64,000 nucleotides of DNA. Source: Manduca sexta. Taxonomy: Eukaryota > Arthropoda > Insecta > Lepidoptera > Sphingidae. The stretch covers positions 1,860,001 to 1,924,000 of the forward strand of contig NC_051132.1 in assembly GCF_014839805.1 (NCBI RefSeq), in the 5' to 3' direction. The position numbers were made by a program, and so were the translations under genes. The notes under the pieces are model-generated. The model worked only from the letters and a program-made list of their open reading frames with translations. It had not been told where the DNA came from and did not search any database. This document shows positions 1 through 9,372 of the stretch, in pieces (position 1 is the stretch's first letter; each line of letters starts with the position of its first letter).

Positions 1-1349
1 AAGAAGCTATTATGAATTCAAATTTAGAATATTATAAATTACGTAATAATAACGTAGTGACGTCACGTGAGTCATAATAATTTCTTTTTATTTTGTTAAT
101 ATTAGAAAAGAAAGCGATATTTTCAATAGTTTACATCATAGATTCAATTGACATCACTAAAAATAGTCGAATAATACACAGTATAATCGACTAAATATAT
201 TCATATAATTAAGTAAAATTCGTAAATGTTTGCAACGAAAACTAAAGCATAAAACTTCATATCCGATTTTGAGCATTCGCACAATCAATATAACATTTAT
301 AATGTATTTTAAATCATGTCCGAGAATACCTTATGGCTTAAGGCTCTAATGAAGGCAATTTAGAACCTTTGTTTCTAATTGACTGTGATAAACAATGTAT
401 ATGAAATGAAGATAGTTTCGTTTATAAATCACGTGGACAATAAAGCACTTAGGAAAAATCAGTACAAATAAAATTTTTGATGTATTTTTTCCATCTATTA
501 AAAAATATAATGAAAACATAATAGTATGGGCTAGATTAAGTACCTAACATTATTTTTTAGCTTGATTTTATATAGTAACCAACTTTGACTCGCGGCTCCG
601 CCTACGTGAAAAAGTTTTTCAGATATAAAAGCTCAGCTTTAAATTTCTCTCGACATAAAAAGTAGCGCATAGCACTCGGGAGTAATTTGGCTTCCTATTA
701 GTGATTATTTTTAAATTTAGTTTAGTGATCCATGGGCTTAGTGCGCTCAAACATATTTTTTAGAATTATGCATATATGTAGATAAAAATATTTAAATGTT
801 TATTGAACGACATAAGCAATAAAAAGGGTAGCTCTAAATTTCAATCGATTAAGCAATGCTGACGTTGTTATCTATTCCTTTGTATCCTTAAAAACAGTTA
901 ATATATTTCAAATAAATGCAATCTGTTAGGCAAAGCCGCCGCACAAGCCAGTTAACCAACAATGTTCAAAGAAATTAAACCAATCAAACCGGAGGTAATT
1001 AAAAGTTAGAATTAACTGAAAGAATACATCGTAAAAATATCGACATGGCTGCTAATCGCAAACACTTAATGAAGGAAAACGATAATTAAAATCGACTAAG
1101 AGTTAATTGAGCTGAAAATGGGATAGAGATTTCGAATTACGTACAAACTATAAAAACTAGTTTTATGTTTGTTTACGTTTTTTCCACTGTGTCACTTGTG
1201 TGGTATACTGCATAAAACATGTGAAATTATAGATTATAAACAAACTAAATCTTAAGTGTAGTCTACTAGCCCATTTTCTAGCCCACATTACACCAGAGTA
1301 CCTTTAGGTTTTAAAATAGGGCAGATATATATTTTATAGTACCTTATTA

Positions 1350-1351
<2 letters not shown>
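1..1351. other. AT-rich intergenic DNA, no gene seen
   Basis: No ATG-initiated open frame of useful length and no recognisable exon on either strand. The only structure is a decayed interspersed repeat near 581-705, listed separately, and a microsatellite at the right edge. Confidence 0.6.
581..705 (+). repeat. Lepidopteran interspersed repeat, 'CTCGCGGCTCCGCC' type, copy 1
   Basis: The segment reads ..CTCGCGGCTCCGCCTACGTG.. followed by AAAGTTTTTCAG. The same wording occurs at 62028-62240, and related diverged copies lie at 30623-30755, 34988-35172 (minus) and 47063-47252. It is a non-coding dispersed repeat that I recognise as common in Lepidoptera, but I cannot name the family with certainty. 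Confidence 0.55.

Positions 1352-1386
<35 letters not shown>
1352..1386. repeat. (AT)n microsatellite, left of the recombinase element
   Basis: About 35 bases of alternating A and T. It ends 14 bases before the left inverted repeat of the candidate transposon; a second (AT)n run lies 15 bases beyond its right end. Confidence 0.95.
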
Positions 1387-1390
<4 letters not shown>

Positions 1391-1400
1391 CTCATATGTG

Positions 1401-1412
1401 TAATTGTTGATC
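1401..1412 (+). repeat. Left terminal inverted repeat of the recombinase element
   Basis: TAATTGTTGATC, the exact reverse complement of 8659-8670. It contains the TTGATC word that is repeated inward at about 85-90 base spacing. A further 12-base word, GTTGATCCAATA at 1577-1588, also recurs inverted at 8497-8508 and 8586-8597. Confidence 0.8.
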
Positions 1413-1849
1413 CAGTGCGAATTTGATGCAAATGTTGCTCCGCCTATTTTTTGTGTACATTTGTATCCCGGTCAAGATAATGGGTATACTTTGATCCCAA
1501 TTGAAAATGTACCTGGCAATGCTGGATCTACATCAACCTGTTTTCGAGATACTTGCCTTCAAAATATCCTATACAAGTTGATCCAATAACGGTCAAATTT
1601 ATTACACGGGAACGTCATATTTAGATCCGTGGTATATGTAATATACACGCTACACTAGCCGAGTCAATGTTGATCCGACGATACCGGAGCCTCAAATGAC
1701 TAGTTCTTGTAACAATTTCAACTGCAAATCTGGCAACATCGCATGCGGTGGTAGGGATGGCTTCGGTTAGTTTGAAGTTGGGTTAACAACGTAGCTTTAG
1801 TCGCGTGCGAAAAGTGTTTGCTGTTGCGCGTATGTGGTTTTAGTGTAGC

Positions 1850-1871
1850 ATGACAGACAAATCGGGAGATG
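1850..1871 (+). CDS. Recombinase element gene, exon 1 (start codon)
   Basis: An ATG at 1850 is followed by seven codons (MTDKSGD) plus one base, then a canonical donor GTAAGT at 1872. The phase (1) matches exon 2, which opens with two bases completing the codon. This start is chosen because it is the only nearby ATG that joins in frame through consensus splice sites to the downstream exons. The exon is too short to stand on its own, so the evidence is the splice-site and phase agreement. Confidence 0.55.
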
Positions 1872-2653
1872 GTAAGTGTTTTTGTATATTTTATTTATAA
1901 TATTATTATAATAATATTATGATACGTACGTAGTTTGACTTAGTGTAGCATTTATGAAGAATAGGTAAGTATCATTTTACGTATTTGTCGAACCTTATGT
2001 TATCTACCATAAGTTGTATCAACTGTTACTTTTCTTTGATGATGAGTCTGATTTAATTGTAGCTCCTAAAATATCAAAATCTCTAAATGTGTACTAAATG
2101 AAATCTAGTAAATAGATCTAGACATAGAATGATGGGTACATCCCAATCGTCTGATAATCATTATCCAGCCCCCAATTTGTAGGTTTTGGAACTCAATAAA
2201 TAGTTATTTATCCCATATTACACTTATTACAATAAAATTTATATAACATAATTATTTGGCTATTAATCTACCTATCCTTCATAAAAAAAATATCTTGATA
2301 TTCAATAACTAATTCGTACGTTTAGTAAGTATGGCTTGAGTATCAGTATAGAACCACAACGGTATGATGTAATCTTGCATCTATTTAAGCTCAAGTCGGT
2401 ACCGATTAATGAATAATATTGATCTAAACAATTGTTGATCCGTCTCTTGCACTTATCTATCTTAAAGTTATATTTTACCGACGGCTTTAGATATGCAAAA
2501 CGCACGTGGGATTGACCGTGGACAACGCGTAGATACCACAAAACATTCCCGGGTCGATCAAAAAAGTATTACTGGCCTGAGTTATACATGTGTCATCTTG
2601 CACATTACGCATATAACATATTATTTACATTATTTTGTCTTATCTATTTCCAG

Positions 2654-2841
2654 AAAATATGGCAAACCACCACCATTTGCCGGGGCTAGATTCAGTGTCT
2701 GAACAGTCATCAAGATCAGAAAGTTCTGTAATTTCTATAATGCCTAATATAAAAATAAGCGACAGGGATCAAATACGATTTGATGGTATGATAGGTTATT
2801 CCGACGAATCAGACGATTCTAATTTAGATCAAACAAATACC
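2654..2841 (+). CDS. Recombinase element gene, exon 2
   Basis: The exon follows the acceptor TATTTCCAG and ends at the donor GTAAGT (2842). It encodes 62 codons rich in Ser, Asp and Glu (for example SEQSSRSESS and YSDESDDSN). This acidic, low-complexity, probably disordered segment lies at the N-terminus of the predicted protein. It enters in phase 1 and leaves in phase 0. No catalytic motif is visible. Confidence 0.6.
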
Positions 2842-3337
2842 GTAAGTTCTATCAATCTCATAAAATAGGTGAAAAATTATAGAAAACTCCACCATTATAA
2901 ATACCTATAGAACAACTTTATGAAAAGACATTTCATTGATTTTGAGATTTTGTGTAAAAAGGCATTCTCAGCCAGAAGAAATTAATTTTAGACTAAATAT
3001 ATTTTTTGTTGCCACTCGATCCTGTGCCATAAAGGTATCAAAAGTTAAACGGGACATCATCAATTAAAGTACAAAACCTTCACAAATAGTAATAAAGGTT
3101 TAATAACCATTTCAGTGAAAAATACTTATTTTAAAACTTACATGACTATAATATTTTTATAGGAATTGCTCAATCAATCAATCAAGATCAAAACTATTTG
3201 AAAATCCTTAGAAGGCCTTCTTCTAACACTTTTCGTCCTGTAGTTAAAACAGTTATAGTAGTTGCTATTAATATTCCTATTAACGTTTTCACTCGGTTGG
3301 TACATTCGTATTTTTTATAAAAGAAAATATTTTGCAG

Positions 3338-3553
3338 ACAAATGATAAACAGTACCCAGTGGAAAATCAACAAAGTGAGGTTAAACTTTTAAGCAGTTCG
3401 TTAAAAGCAGCAGATGCGCTAGCAGTAACTGATCTTAGCGTATCTGGCCTGTCATCTTTTTTAAACATAACCGGCCTATCAGAAAACCTACCAATAAGTA
3501 TCTCCACAGATTTTGAACAACATTTGTTCCAAGACAAAAGTCAAAATAAACAG
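3338..3553 (+). CDS. Recombinase element gene, exon 3
   Basis: Seventy-two codons between acceptor TTTTGCAG and donor GTATTT, phase 0 at both ends. It encodes a Leu/Ser-rich segment (around LAVTDLSVSGLSSFLNITGL) with no domain that I recognise. The exact 3n length and matching phases support it as part of the same transcript. Confidence 0.6.
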
Positions 3554-3695
3554 GTATTTGTGCTTTACTCTGCCTTTAAATTATCCTGGCGTCCACTTTA
3601 TAAAGATGCTTATATTTCATTGATGTGTTTATACTTAGTTGCTAATAAAATTATGAATATGAACTATTATTATAGCTACCTATTTCATTTTACAG

Positions 3696-3803
3696 ACTGT
3701 GACAACAGAAAGCTTTTCTACTGATAACGACTTTTCGCCCAGTGATGGATCTGATTTTGACCCCCAAAAAGCTGGCTTTAATACTGACGACAGCTGTGAA
3801 AAG
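3696..3803 (+). CDS. Recombinase element gene, exon 4
   Basis: Thirty-six codons between acceptor ATTTTACAG and donor GTAACC, phase 0 at both ends. The product is acidic (Asp/Ser/Thr), continuing the disordered N-terminal region. The intron before it is short (142 bases) and the one after it is 917 bases. Confidence 0.58.
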
Positions 3804-4720
3804 GTAACCACATAATTTGTCGCCGGGCAAGTTCACACCGCATTATCCTTAAGACTATTTTGATTAAGCATTTGATTTTGGATTCTGTTATTCAACACTT
3901 TTTCCGGTACGTTTTAATTCTTTCTATTTATTTAAAATATCAGTTCGTCTGAGGCTACATTACTAGTTCCTTTTTTAATCAGCATTAGAATATGAACTGT
4001 TTATACTATGTACATATAATGACTTATGATAGAGTTTATTGCTATTTCTTAACTTTTCATGTTTTGATGTTTTAATAGCACCTGTAAGATTTTCGATCGT
4101 TAAGTTTCTTTCTTTCGTATGAAATTAACAAATTTAGGACCATACTTCTTTAAAATTTTCGTCCTTTTTTCTTGTTTCAAAGTCGTAAACCGAATGCAAC
4201 AATCAACGGATTATTTTTGACGCTACTGAAAATTCATCGAAACGAAGAGGCGATCACATTTTCTTTCTGAGTTCACCTGATGCATTTGTGTTATTGGAGA
4301 TAAAAGTTAAACTATGATTATATAATGTATTTTTTTTAAACACGACAGGTTATTAACTTTGTTATGGGTCGCATAATTGGATCGGTTTAAAGTGTCTTGG
4401 TTGTTGCATTTACTTGTTAATAAGGTAGATCTTCATCCTATCAAAGCTCACTTTAGAGTCAGTGTACATTTTCTCAGATTTCTCAATTTACCTGTAGAAG
4501 TTCCTTTTACATTTTTGTCATAGATAGATCAGTACTCAGATATATCGATTTTTTTGCGTAGTGTCTCTCAAAAGATGCGTCGACAAATTGGTCGCAACTC
4601 ATCCACCCTCACAAACTTTCGCATTCATAATATTATTAATACTAACTATGAAAAACTATTTCATAAGTCGTATACTCGCTAAAGCTTAGTGGGTACTAAT
4701 ATGCTAAATCTTCATTTTAG

Positions 4721-5872
4721 GTAACTGAAGACGAATATTACGATGATCAAGTGGTATCTAATTCAAAAATTTTGAATAGAAAGCTGAAAAGAAAGCGTAA
4801 ACGGTTTCAGGAAAAGGAAAAGAAAAAAAGGGATGAAAGAAATGAAAAATTACAAGTTTTGGATAACAATGTGGTAGCACCAAAAAGAAAGGGAGATCAA
4901 GATTTTTTTTTTAATAAGGATAATGATGAAAAACTTTCAGCACATGGAGAGAGAATACGTCATAATATGATTTGTCAGACTACATCAGAACAAAAAATAT
5001 CAATTAGGAGAATAAAAGAATCCGAAGAAACAACTTATGATAAAAATTCCGGAAAAAGTTTGGGAAAACGTAGTTGGGACAGAAGAAATGCTTGTTTTTA
5101 TTGCCAAGAAGTAGTGACCAATTTTTCGAGACACCTTTTGAGACACCACGCTAATGAAATCGAAGTTCTTAAGTACCAAAATATAAATGATGCAGATCCT
5201 AAAATTAGAAAACAAAAACGACAAGCGATTACAGATAAACTACGAAACCAGGGAAACTTCATACACAACTCCAAAGTGAGCTTTGATAGGGACGGAGAAT
5301 CCTCCCTATTACCAATAAAACGCAACAACAACCAAGGAACTTCAAGCCCATCTAGTTATGCCACTTGCAAGATTTGTTTGGGTACATTTAAAAGAACAAC
5401 ATTTTTCAGACATTTTAAAAAATGCAATAACAATGACGATGCAAATAAACTGCCGTCTCTTAAAAGAAAATCACTATATAATAATAGTATAACTATTATC
5501 CCCAATACTACAAATACATCAGGAGAGCTCAGAGATAAAATTTTGTCGCATCTTCGTTCTGATGAAATTTCGCTAGTAATAAAAAATGATTCCTTAATTA
5601 CTGCATACGGCGCACGGCTTCTAAAAAAGAAAAAAGAACTACGCAGTCGAAAACAGATTTGTTCCAAAATGAGGGACTTAGCAACTTTATTAACTATGAT
5701 GCGAAAGAAAGACTCAACCATTGAAAATCTAACAGATGCCATTGAGCCAGAGAAATATGATACTTTTATAGATTCCATAAAAGCTATGTGCGGGTATGAC
5801 AAAACAACGGGAACGGTTAATATAACTAGTATACCTGCACGATTGCGGCCCGCCATATTGGGGGTGTATTGA
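4721..5872 (+). CDS. Recombinase element gene, exon 5 (zinc-finger part)
   Basis: The exon begins after acceptor TTCATTTTAG and stays open to a TGA at 5870-5872. It starts with an acidic stretch, then a very basic run (LKRKRKRFQEKEKKK), a likely nuclear localisation signal. Two zinc-binding motifs follow. The first is C-x2-C..H-x4-H around ACFYCQ..FSRHLLRHH (Cys codon at 5093). The second is a C-x2-C..H-x4-C type around CKIC..FRHFKKC (Cys codon at 5366). This double-finger arrangement upstream of a recombinase-like domain recurs, as I recall, in a large group of uncharacterised animal proteins. The TGA is out of step with the family: the next frame continues the same protein without a gap, so a single-base frameshift near 5860-5864 is inferred rather than a true end. 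Confidence 0.72.
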   Translation, partial: VTEDEYYDDQVVSNSKILNRKLKRKRKRFQEKEKKKRDERNEKLQVLDNNVVAPKRKGDQDFFFNKDNDEKLSAHGERIRHNMICQTTSEQKISIRRIKESEETTYDKNSGKSLGKRSWDRRNACFYCQEVVTNFSRHLLRHHANEIEVLKYQNINDADPKIRKQKRQAITDKLRNQGNFIHNSKVSFDRDGESSLLPIKRNNNQGTSSPSSYATCKICLGTFKRTTFFRHFKKCNNNDDANKLPSLKRKSLYNNSITIIPNTTNTSGELRDKILSHLRSDEISLVIKNDSLITAYGARLLKKKKELRSRKQICSKMRDLATLLTMMRKKDSTIENLTDAIEPEKYDTFIDSIKAMCGYDKTTGTVNITSIPARLRPAILGVY

Positions 5873-5894
5873 TATCCTTTATACTCAGTGCATC

Positions 5895-7394
5895 ATGTCA
5901 ACAGAATCTGCAGCGTATAAAGAATCTTATAAAAAGAAACTAGATGATTTTAAACGTCTTATAGAAATAAACTGGCAATGGGAAATATCTTCGAACGCTG
6001 AAAAATCACGAAAGAGAGCAAATATGATGAAAGAAAACGTCATTCCACTGGATGATGATATCGCTACTGTTATGAGGCAAATACAAAAGTTAGAAATTAA
6101 ATACAATGAAAAATTGAGAAGAAACCGAGATCCACTAAATTATGAATCACTCTGCATCGTAACAATAGCTCATATAATAATGCTGGATAGAAAAAGGGCA
6201 GGTGACGTAGCTCAAGCCGAACTCACATTTTATATTAACAGAAAAAATGAGGAAGTGCCGGAAAAAGTGCTGGAAACTCTAACATTAGAGCAAAGAAAAT
6301 CCATTGAAGACTTAGATATCTTTCAAATTCCTGGAAAAAGAACACGAGCTGTGCCGATTTTGTTAACAAAATTAATGAGAGAAAATATTGATTTGATTAT
6401 CGCTTGCCGTGAAGATTTGAATATTCCGAGTTCCAACAAATATTTATTCGCTAGACCAGGTACAGAAGAACCTTTTGATGGTGGTAAATGTCTAGATAAG
6501 ATAAAAAAGCAATGCAATTTGAAACGACCTGAAATGTTGACTTCTACTGGCATGAGACATCATATAGCAACTATGTCACAAGTACATGCAAAACAGAATG
6601 ACCAATACACTGAACACTTAGCAGGATTTCTAGGACACGATGTAGCAGTTCATGCAAAAAATTATAGACTGCCCATGCAAGTTTTACAAAAAGCTATTGT
6701 AGGGACACAACTTATTGAATATGAAAACACACTTACCGAAAGAAGACCAAACGAAACCAAAACTACTTTGCATTCAGATCTTGTTATGGACGAACGAGAT
6801 AATAACGATAAGACATTAAAAATGCTACCTGATAGCGAACTACTTAGAGGTTTACCTGTAACTCCTAACAACACTAATGAAACCCCTGAATCAACTCTTA
6901 GTAGCAGCACAATAGCAGAAACTGAAACTAAAATAGATAAAGTACAAGAGAATATAAATTACCAAAGACCTAAAACTAAACAAACTAGACTAATTAAAGT
7001 TAAACCAAATATAAGAAAATCATATACCAAACATCAAATTAATTCAAGTAGCAACGCAAGTGATGAAGAGATATTAGTTCAGAAAAAATATAGGACTAGA
7101 CAAATCAAAAATAATCCAAAGGTAAGAAAAGAAAATAAAAAACAGACAAGTGATTTAAGTAGCACGGAAAGTGATGAAGGGAAGCCAGTTCAGAAAAGAA
7201 ATAAAATTAATCATAGAAAGTGGTCCGAAGAAGAGATTAAGGTAGTAAAAAAATATTTTCAAACTTATATAAATAAAAAGAAGAATCCCGGTAAAAGCAA
7301 ATGTATGGAAGTGTTAAATAAAGAACCTGCACTTCAAAACAGAACATGGATGCAAATTAATACCTATGTCAACAATATTTATAAGAAAAAGTAA
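5895..7394 (+). CDS. Recombinase element gene, tyrosine-recombinase-like part
   Basis: A 499-codon frame from ATG 5895. Numbering from that ATG, the tyrosine recombinase signature is legible: Arg101 in LDRKRAGDV (box I), Lys148 in PGKRTRAVPI, Arg221 in TSTGMRHHIAT (box II), His248 in FLGHDV and Tyr257 in KNYRLP, the expected nucleophile. The usual box II His three residues before the Arg is Thr218. Residues 320-430 are low-complexity, Lys/Ser-rich linker. Residues 441-499 (RKWSEEEIKVVKKYF..NRTWMQINTYVNN) resemble a Myb/SANT-like or other helical DNA-binding tail. Open reading in this frame extends upstream of the ATG to about 5862, so the ATG is probably internal to a longer protein of about 1070 residues that starts at 1850. 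DNA cutting and joining during transposition is the inferred role. Confidence 0.7.
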   Translation: MSTESAAYKESYKKKLDDFKRLIEINWQWEISSNAEKSRKRANMMKENVIPLDDDIATVMRQIQKLEIKYNEKLRRNRDPLNYESLCIVTIAHIIMLDRKRAGDVAQAELTFYINRKNEEVPEKVLETLTLEQRKSIEDLDIFQIPGKRTRAVPILLTKLMRENIDLIIACREDLNIPSSNKYLFARPGTEEPFDGGKCLDKIKKQCNLKRPEMLTSTGMRHHIATMSQVHAKQNDQYTEHLAGFLGHDVAVHAKNYRLPMQVLQKAIVGTQLIEYENTLTERRPNETKTTLHSDLVMDERDNNDKTLKMLPDSELLRGLPVTPNNTNETPESTLSSSTIAETETKIDKVQENINYQRPKTKQTRLIKVKPNIRKSYTKHQINSSSNASDEEILVQKKYRTRQIKNNPKVRKENKKQTSDLSSTESDEGKPVQKRNKINHRKWSEEEIKVVKKYFQTYINKKKNPGKSKCMEVLNKEPALQNRTWMQINTYVNNIYKKK

Positions 7395-8658
7395 ATTATA
7401 ATAAGTGATATTGTAAAATTAAATATTGTTTTTTAAATATTATTTTGTGCTTTTGAAAATATTAAAATGATAAATGTTTTTGCTACTGATGATTAATAAT
7501 TACGATTTAAATTTTGTCATTTTGGTCTTACAAAAATATTTATGGACAGACTATTATTATTATCCCGTGATTCGTAATTTAATATGACTCGATTTTTCAT
7601 TTAGTAAAACTTTTGTATTTTCCTATAACAGTGGCGAAATCTCACAACCAGTGGAATGACACTTTGTTTTACTTGTTTGCTAATCGCCAATACGAAATAC
7701 CAGTAGTAGAAAAAATGAGCAGAGAATATATTTCGTAATCAAACACAACATTTTTTATCAATCACAATTACAAATTTAATTGTCTTTAAAAAAAAACTTA
7801 TAATATTATGCTGTAAGTCTATTAATGAATAATTTTTTAGGTTCATTGGAAAAAATACATTTTTGATTTTGAATTTATTAATGAAAAATTATATTTTTAT
7901 GTTCAAAGACAAAATCTTTATGTTTAGCAGGTATCTTAAAACTAAAATATGATTTAATTGATTCTTATAATAATAATTATTATCAATTACTATAGGTATT
8001 TCTTTATAATAAAATTAAATTGTAAAAAAAATGTTTTGTTTATATTATATAGCCGACTATATTTTAGACCTATGCCTCTTCTTGCCCTGATTCCATATTA
8101 TTTGGGGTCGGCGCAAAATGTTCTCTTCCATACATACATAACGTCATACCAATGTTTTTACGTCTCTCTCAGTTCATCCACTATCCGTCATATCATGCTT
8201 GCATGTCGATTTAGAGTACTCTTAAACTAGCCTTTCCTAATGCCATCCCCAATTTGACTTCGCTATGTTTACCGCGGTCGGCTCACACGATGATTGCTTT
8301 TGATTTGACGGATTGTAAGCGGTCTTGTTTCCTACGCTTATAATATTTAATAATACACTTACTACGTATATACTCGTATATGTATTAGTAATGAAACTTG
8401 CACAGAACGGCAACGTCATATCGACCAATAACACGTTTGTATCGTTGTAATTGGTCCGTTTGAATCGGATCAACATAACGCTAAGTGGAATTGTATATTG
8501 GATCAACAAGCGGTAAGAAATTGTTAGCTTCAACCGAATCCAAATGTTGATCTAGTTGGAGCCACATTTGTTACTAAAGATGAATATTGGATCAACAAAA
8601 GACGGTCGGATCAACATACGTTTTCGGATCAACAAAGTGCTCGCTGGTAGTCGCCCCT
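7395..8658 (+). other. 3' non-coding part of the recombinase element
   Basis: AT-rich DNA after the stop codon. No second gene is visible. It contains a probable older repeat fragment (8041-8330) and then the right-hand cluster of GGATCAA words (8467-8632). Confidence 0.55.
8041..8330. repeat. Possible dispersed repeat fragment inside the element
   Basis: The wording around TTGGGGTCGGCGCAAAATGT, followed by CCATACATACATAACGTCAT, reads like a repeat that I have seen widely in lepidopteran genomes. There is no second copy in this window, so this rests on recognition alone. Confidence 0.3.
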
Positions 8659-8670
8659 GATCAACAATTA
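8659..8670 (-). repeat. Right terminal inverted repeat of the recombinase element
   Basis: GATCAACAATTA, the exact reverse complement of 1401-1412. It is preceded inward by five GGATCAA words at spacings of 18-90 bases. Confidence 0.8.
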
Positions 8671-8681
8671 GCGGAACGGTA

Positions 8682-8685
<4 letters not shown>

Positions 8686-8737
<52 letters not shown>
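8686..8737. repeat. (AT)n microsatellite, right of the recombinase element
   Basis: About 52 bases of alternating A and T, starting 15 bases outside the right inverted repeat. Confidence 0.95.
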
Positions 8738-8739
<2 letters not shown>

Positions 8740-9022
8740 TATAAATCAATCCCTATTTCTCTCGGTCACGCCACACGCGTGAACGGCTGGACCTATTTCA
8801 CTATTTTTTTTTGTTGTGTTTGTTATTGTCAGGAGAAGGTTCTTATGAAAGAAAAAATTCAAAAAAAAAATGCGCGGAAAATTTGAAAATTTAAGAAAAC
8901 TTAACGACGATATTAATTTTACATAACTGTCAGTGGTTTGAAATAACTGTCAGCGATCGACAGAATTCGCGCGTGCATACATAGTTAAGACAGGACAGCG
9001 TCCGTCGGGTCAGCTAGTATAC
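8738..9022 (+). repeat. Lepidopteran dispersed repeat ending GTCGGGTCAGCTAGT
   Basis: It starts directly at the (AT)n run, includes TTGTTGTGTTTGTTATTGTC, and ends with CGTCCGTCGGGTCAGCTAGT. I recognise this wording as a common non-coding lepidopteran repeat that often begins at an AT run. The family name is uncertain. Confidence 0.5.
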
Positions 9023-9161
9023 CATACATAGTGAACAAATAGTCTTACTCCGAATAACAAAGTCAGGGTAACTTAAAAAGATTAGTCACTCATAGTGAGA
9101 GTCCGCCTGGGATGGTACAACAGCAATATCTATTTCTGCCGACAACAGTGTGTAGTCACTG

Positions 9162-9372
9162 TTATGTTCCAGTTTGAAGGACATTGTAGCCAGTGTTACT
9201 GGACATAATAAAACTTAACATATCATGTCTCAGTATGGCGAGCGCAGTGAAATACCAAACAATATTTTGTAAATCAAGGTGTTGGATGGTGTTTCTACTG
9301 TTTATGGACAGCCGTATCGCTTGAGAACGACGAATGGCAAACTCGTCTCGACATTCAAAGCAATAAAAAAAA
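9162..9372 (+). repeat. A-tailed retroelement 3' end, copy 1 (inverted copy at 18571-18725)
   Basis: The segment includes CATGTCTCAGTATGGCGAGC, GAACGACGAATGGCAAACTC and an A-rich tail (AATAAAAAAAAGG). The region 18571-18725 holds the same landmarks in reverse complement, starting from a T run. It is a LINE/SINE-type 3' end without coding capacity. Confidence 0.6.

Larger units (their letters stand above)
1401..8670 (+). mobile_element. Candidate DNA transposon with a tyrosine-recombinase-like gene
   Basis: The unit is delimited by a perfect 12-bp inverted repeat, TAATTGTTGATC at 1401-1412 and GATCAACAATTA at 8659-8670. TTGATCC occurs four times near the left end (1407, 1491, 1578, 1670). Its complement GGATCAA occurs five times near the right end (8467, 8500, 8589, 8608, 8626), plus the terminal copy. 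Such inverted clusters of one short word are typical of transposase-binding subterminal repeats. The interior carries one five-exon gene on the plus strand whose product has zinc fingers and a tyrosine-recombinase-like domain. I see no target-site duplication outside the 12-bp repeats, so the exact ends are uncertain. Crypton-like tyrosine-recombinase elements are the nearest known class by protein, but they are not expected to have terminal inverted repeats. Confidence 0.72.

Noticed and set aside
5356..5856. A 166-codon minus-strand frame opposite the zinc-finger exon.
   Set aside because: It is the complement of Lys-rich codons giving a Ser/Phe/Leu-rich frame; there is no motif or splice support.
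5895..5897. The ATG at 5895 as the true start of a separate recombinase gene.
   Set aside because: The frame stays open upstream to about 5862, no promoter is evident, and related proteins carry the fingers and the recombinase domain in one chain. A frameshift explains the break better.
8552..8886. Frames running through the (AT)n run with Tyr/Ile repeats.
   Set aside because: They are translations of a dinucleotide microsatellite.
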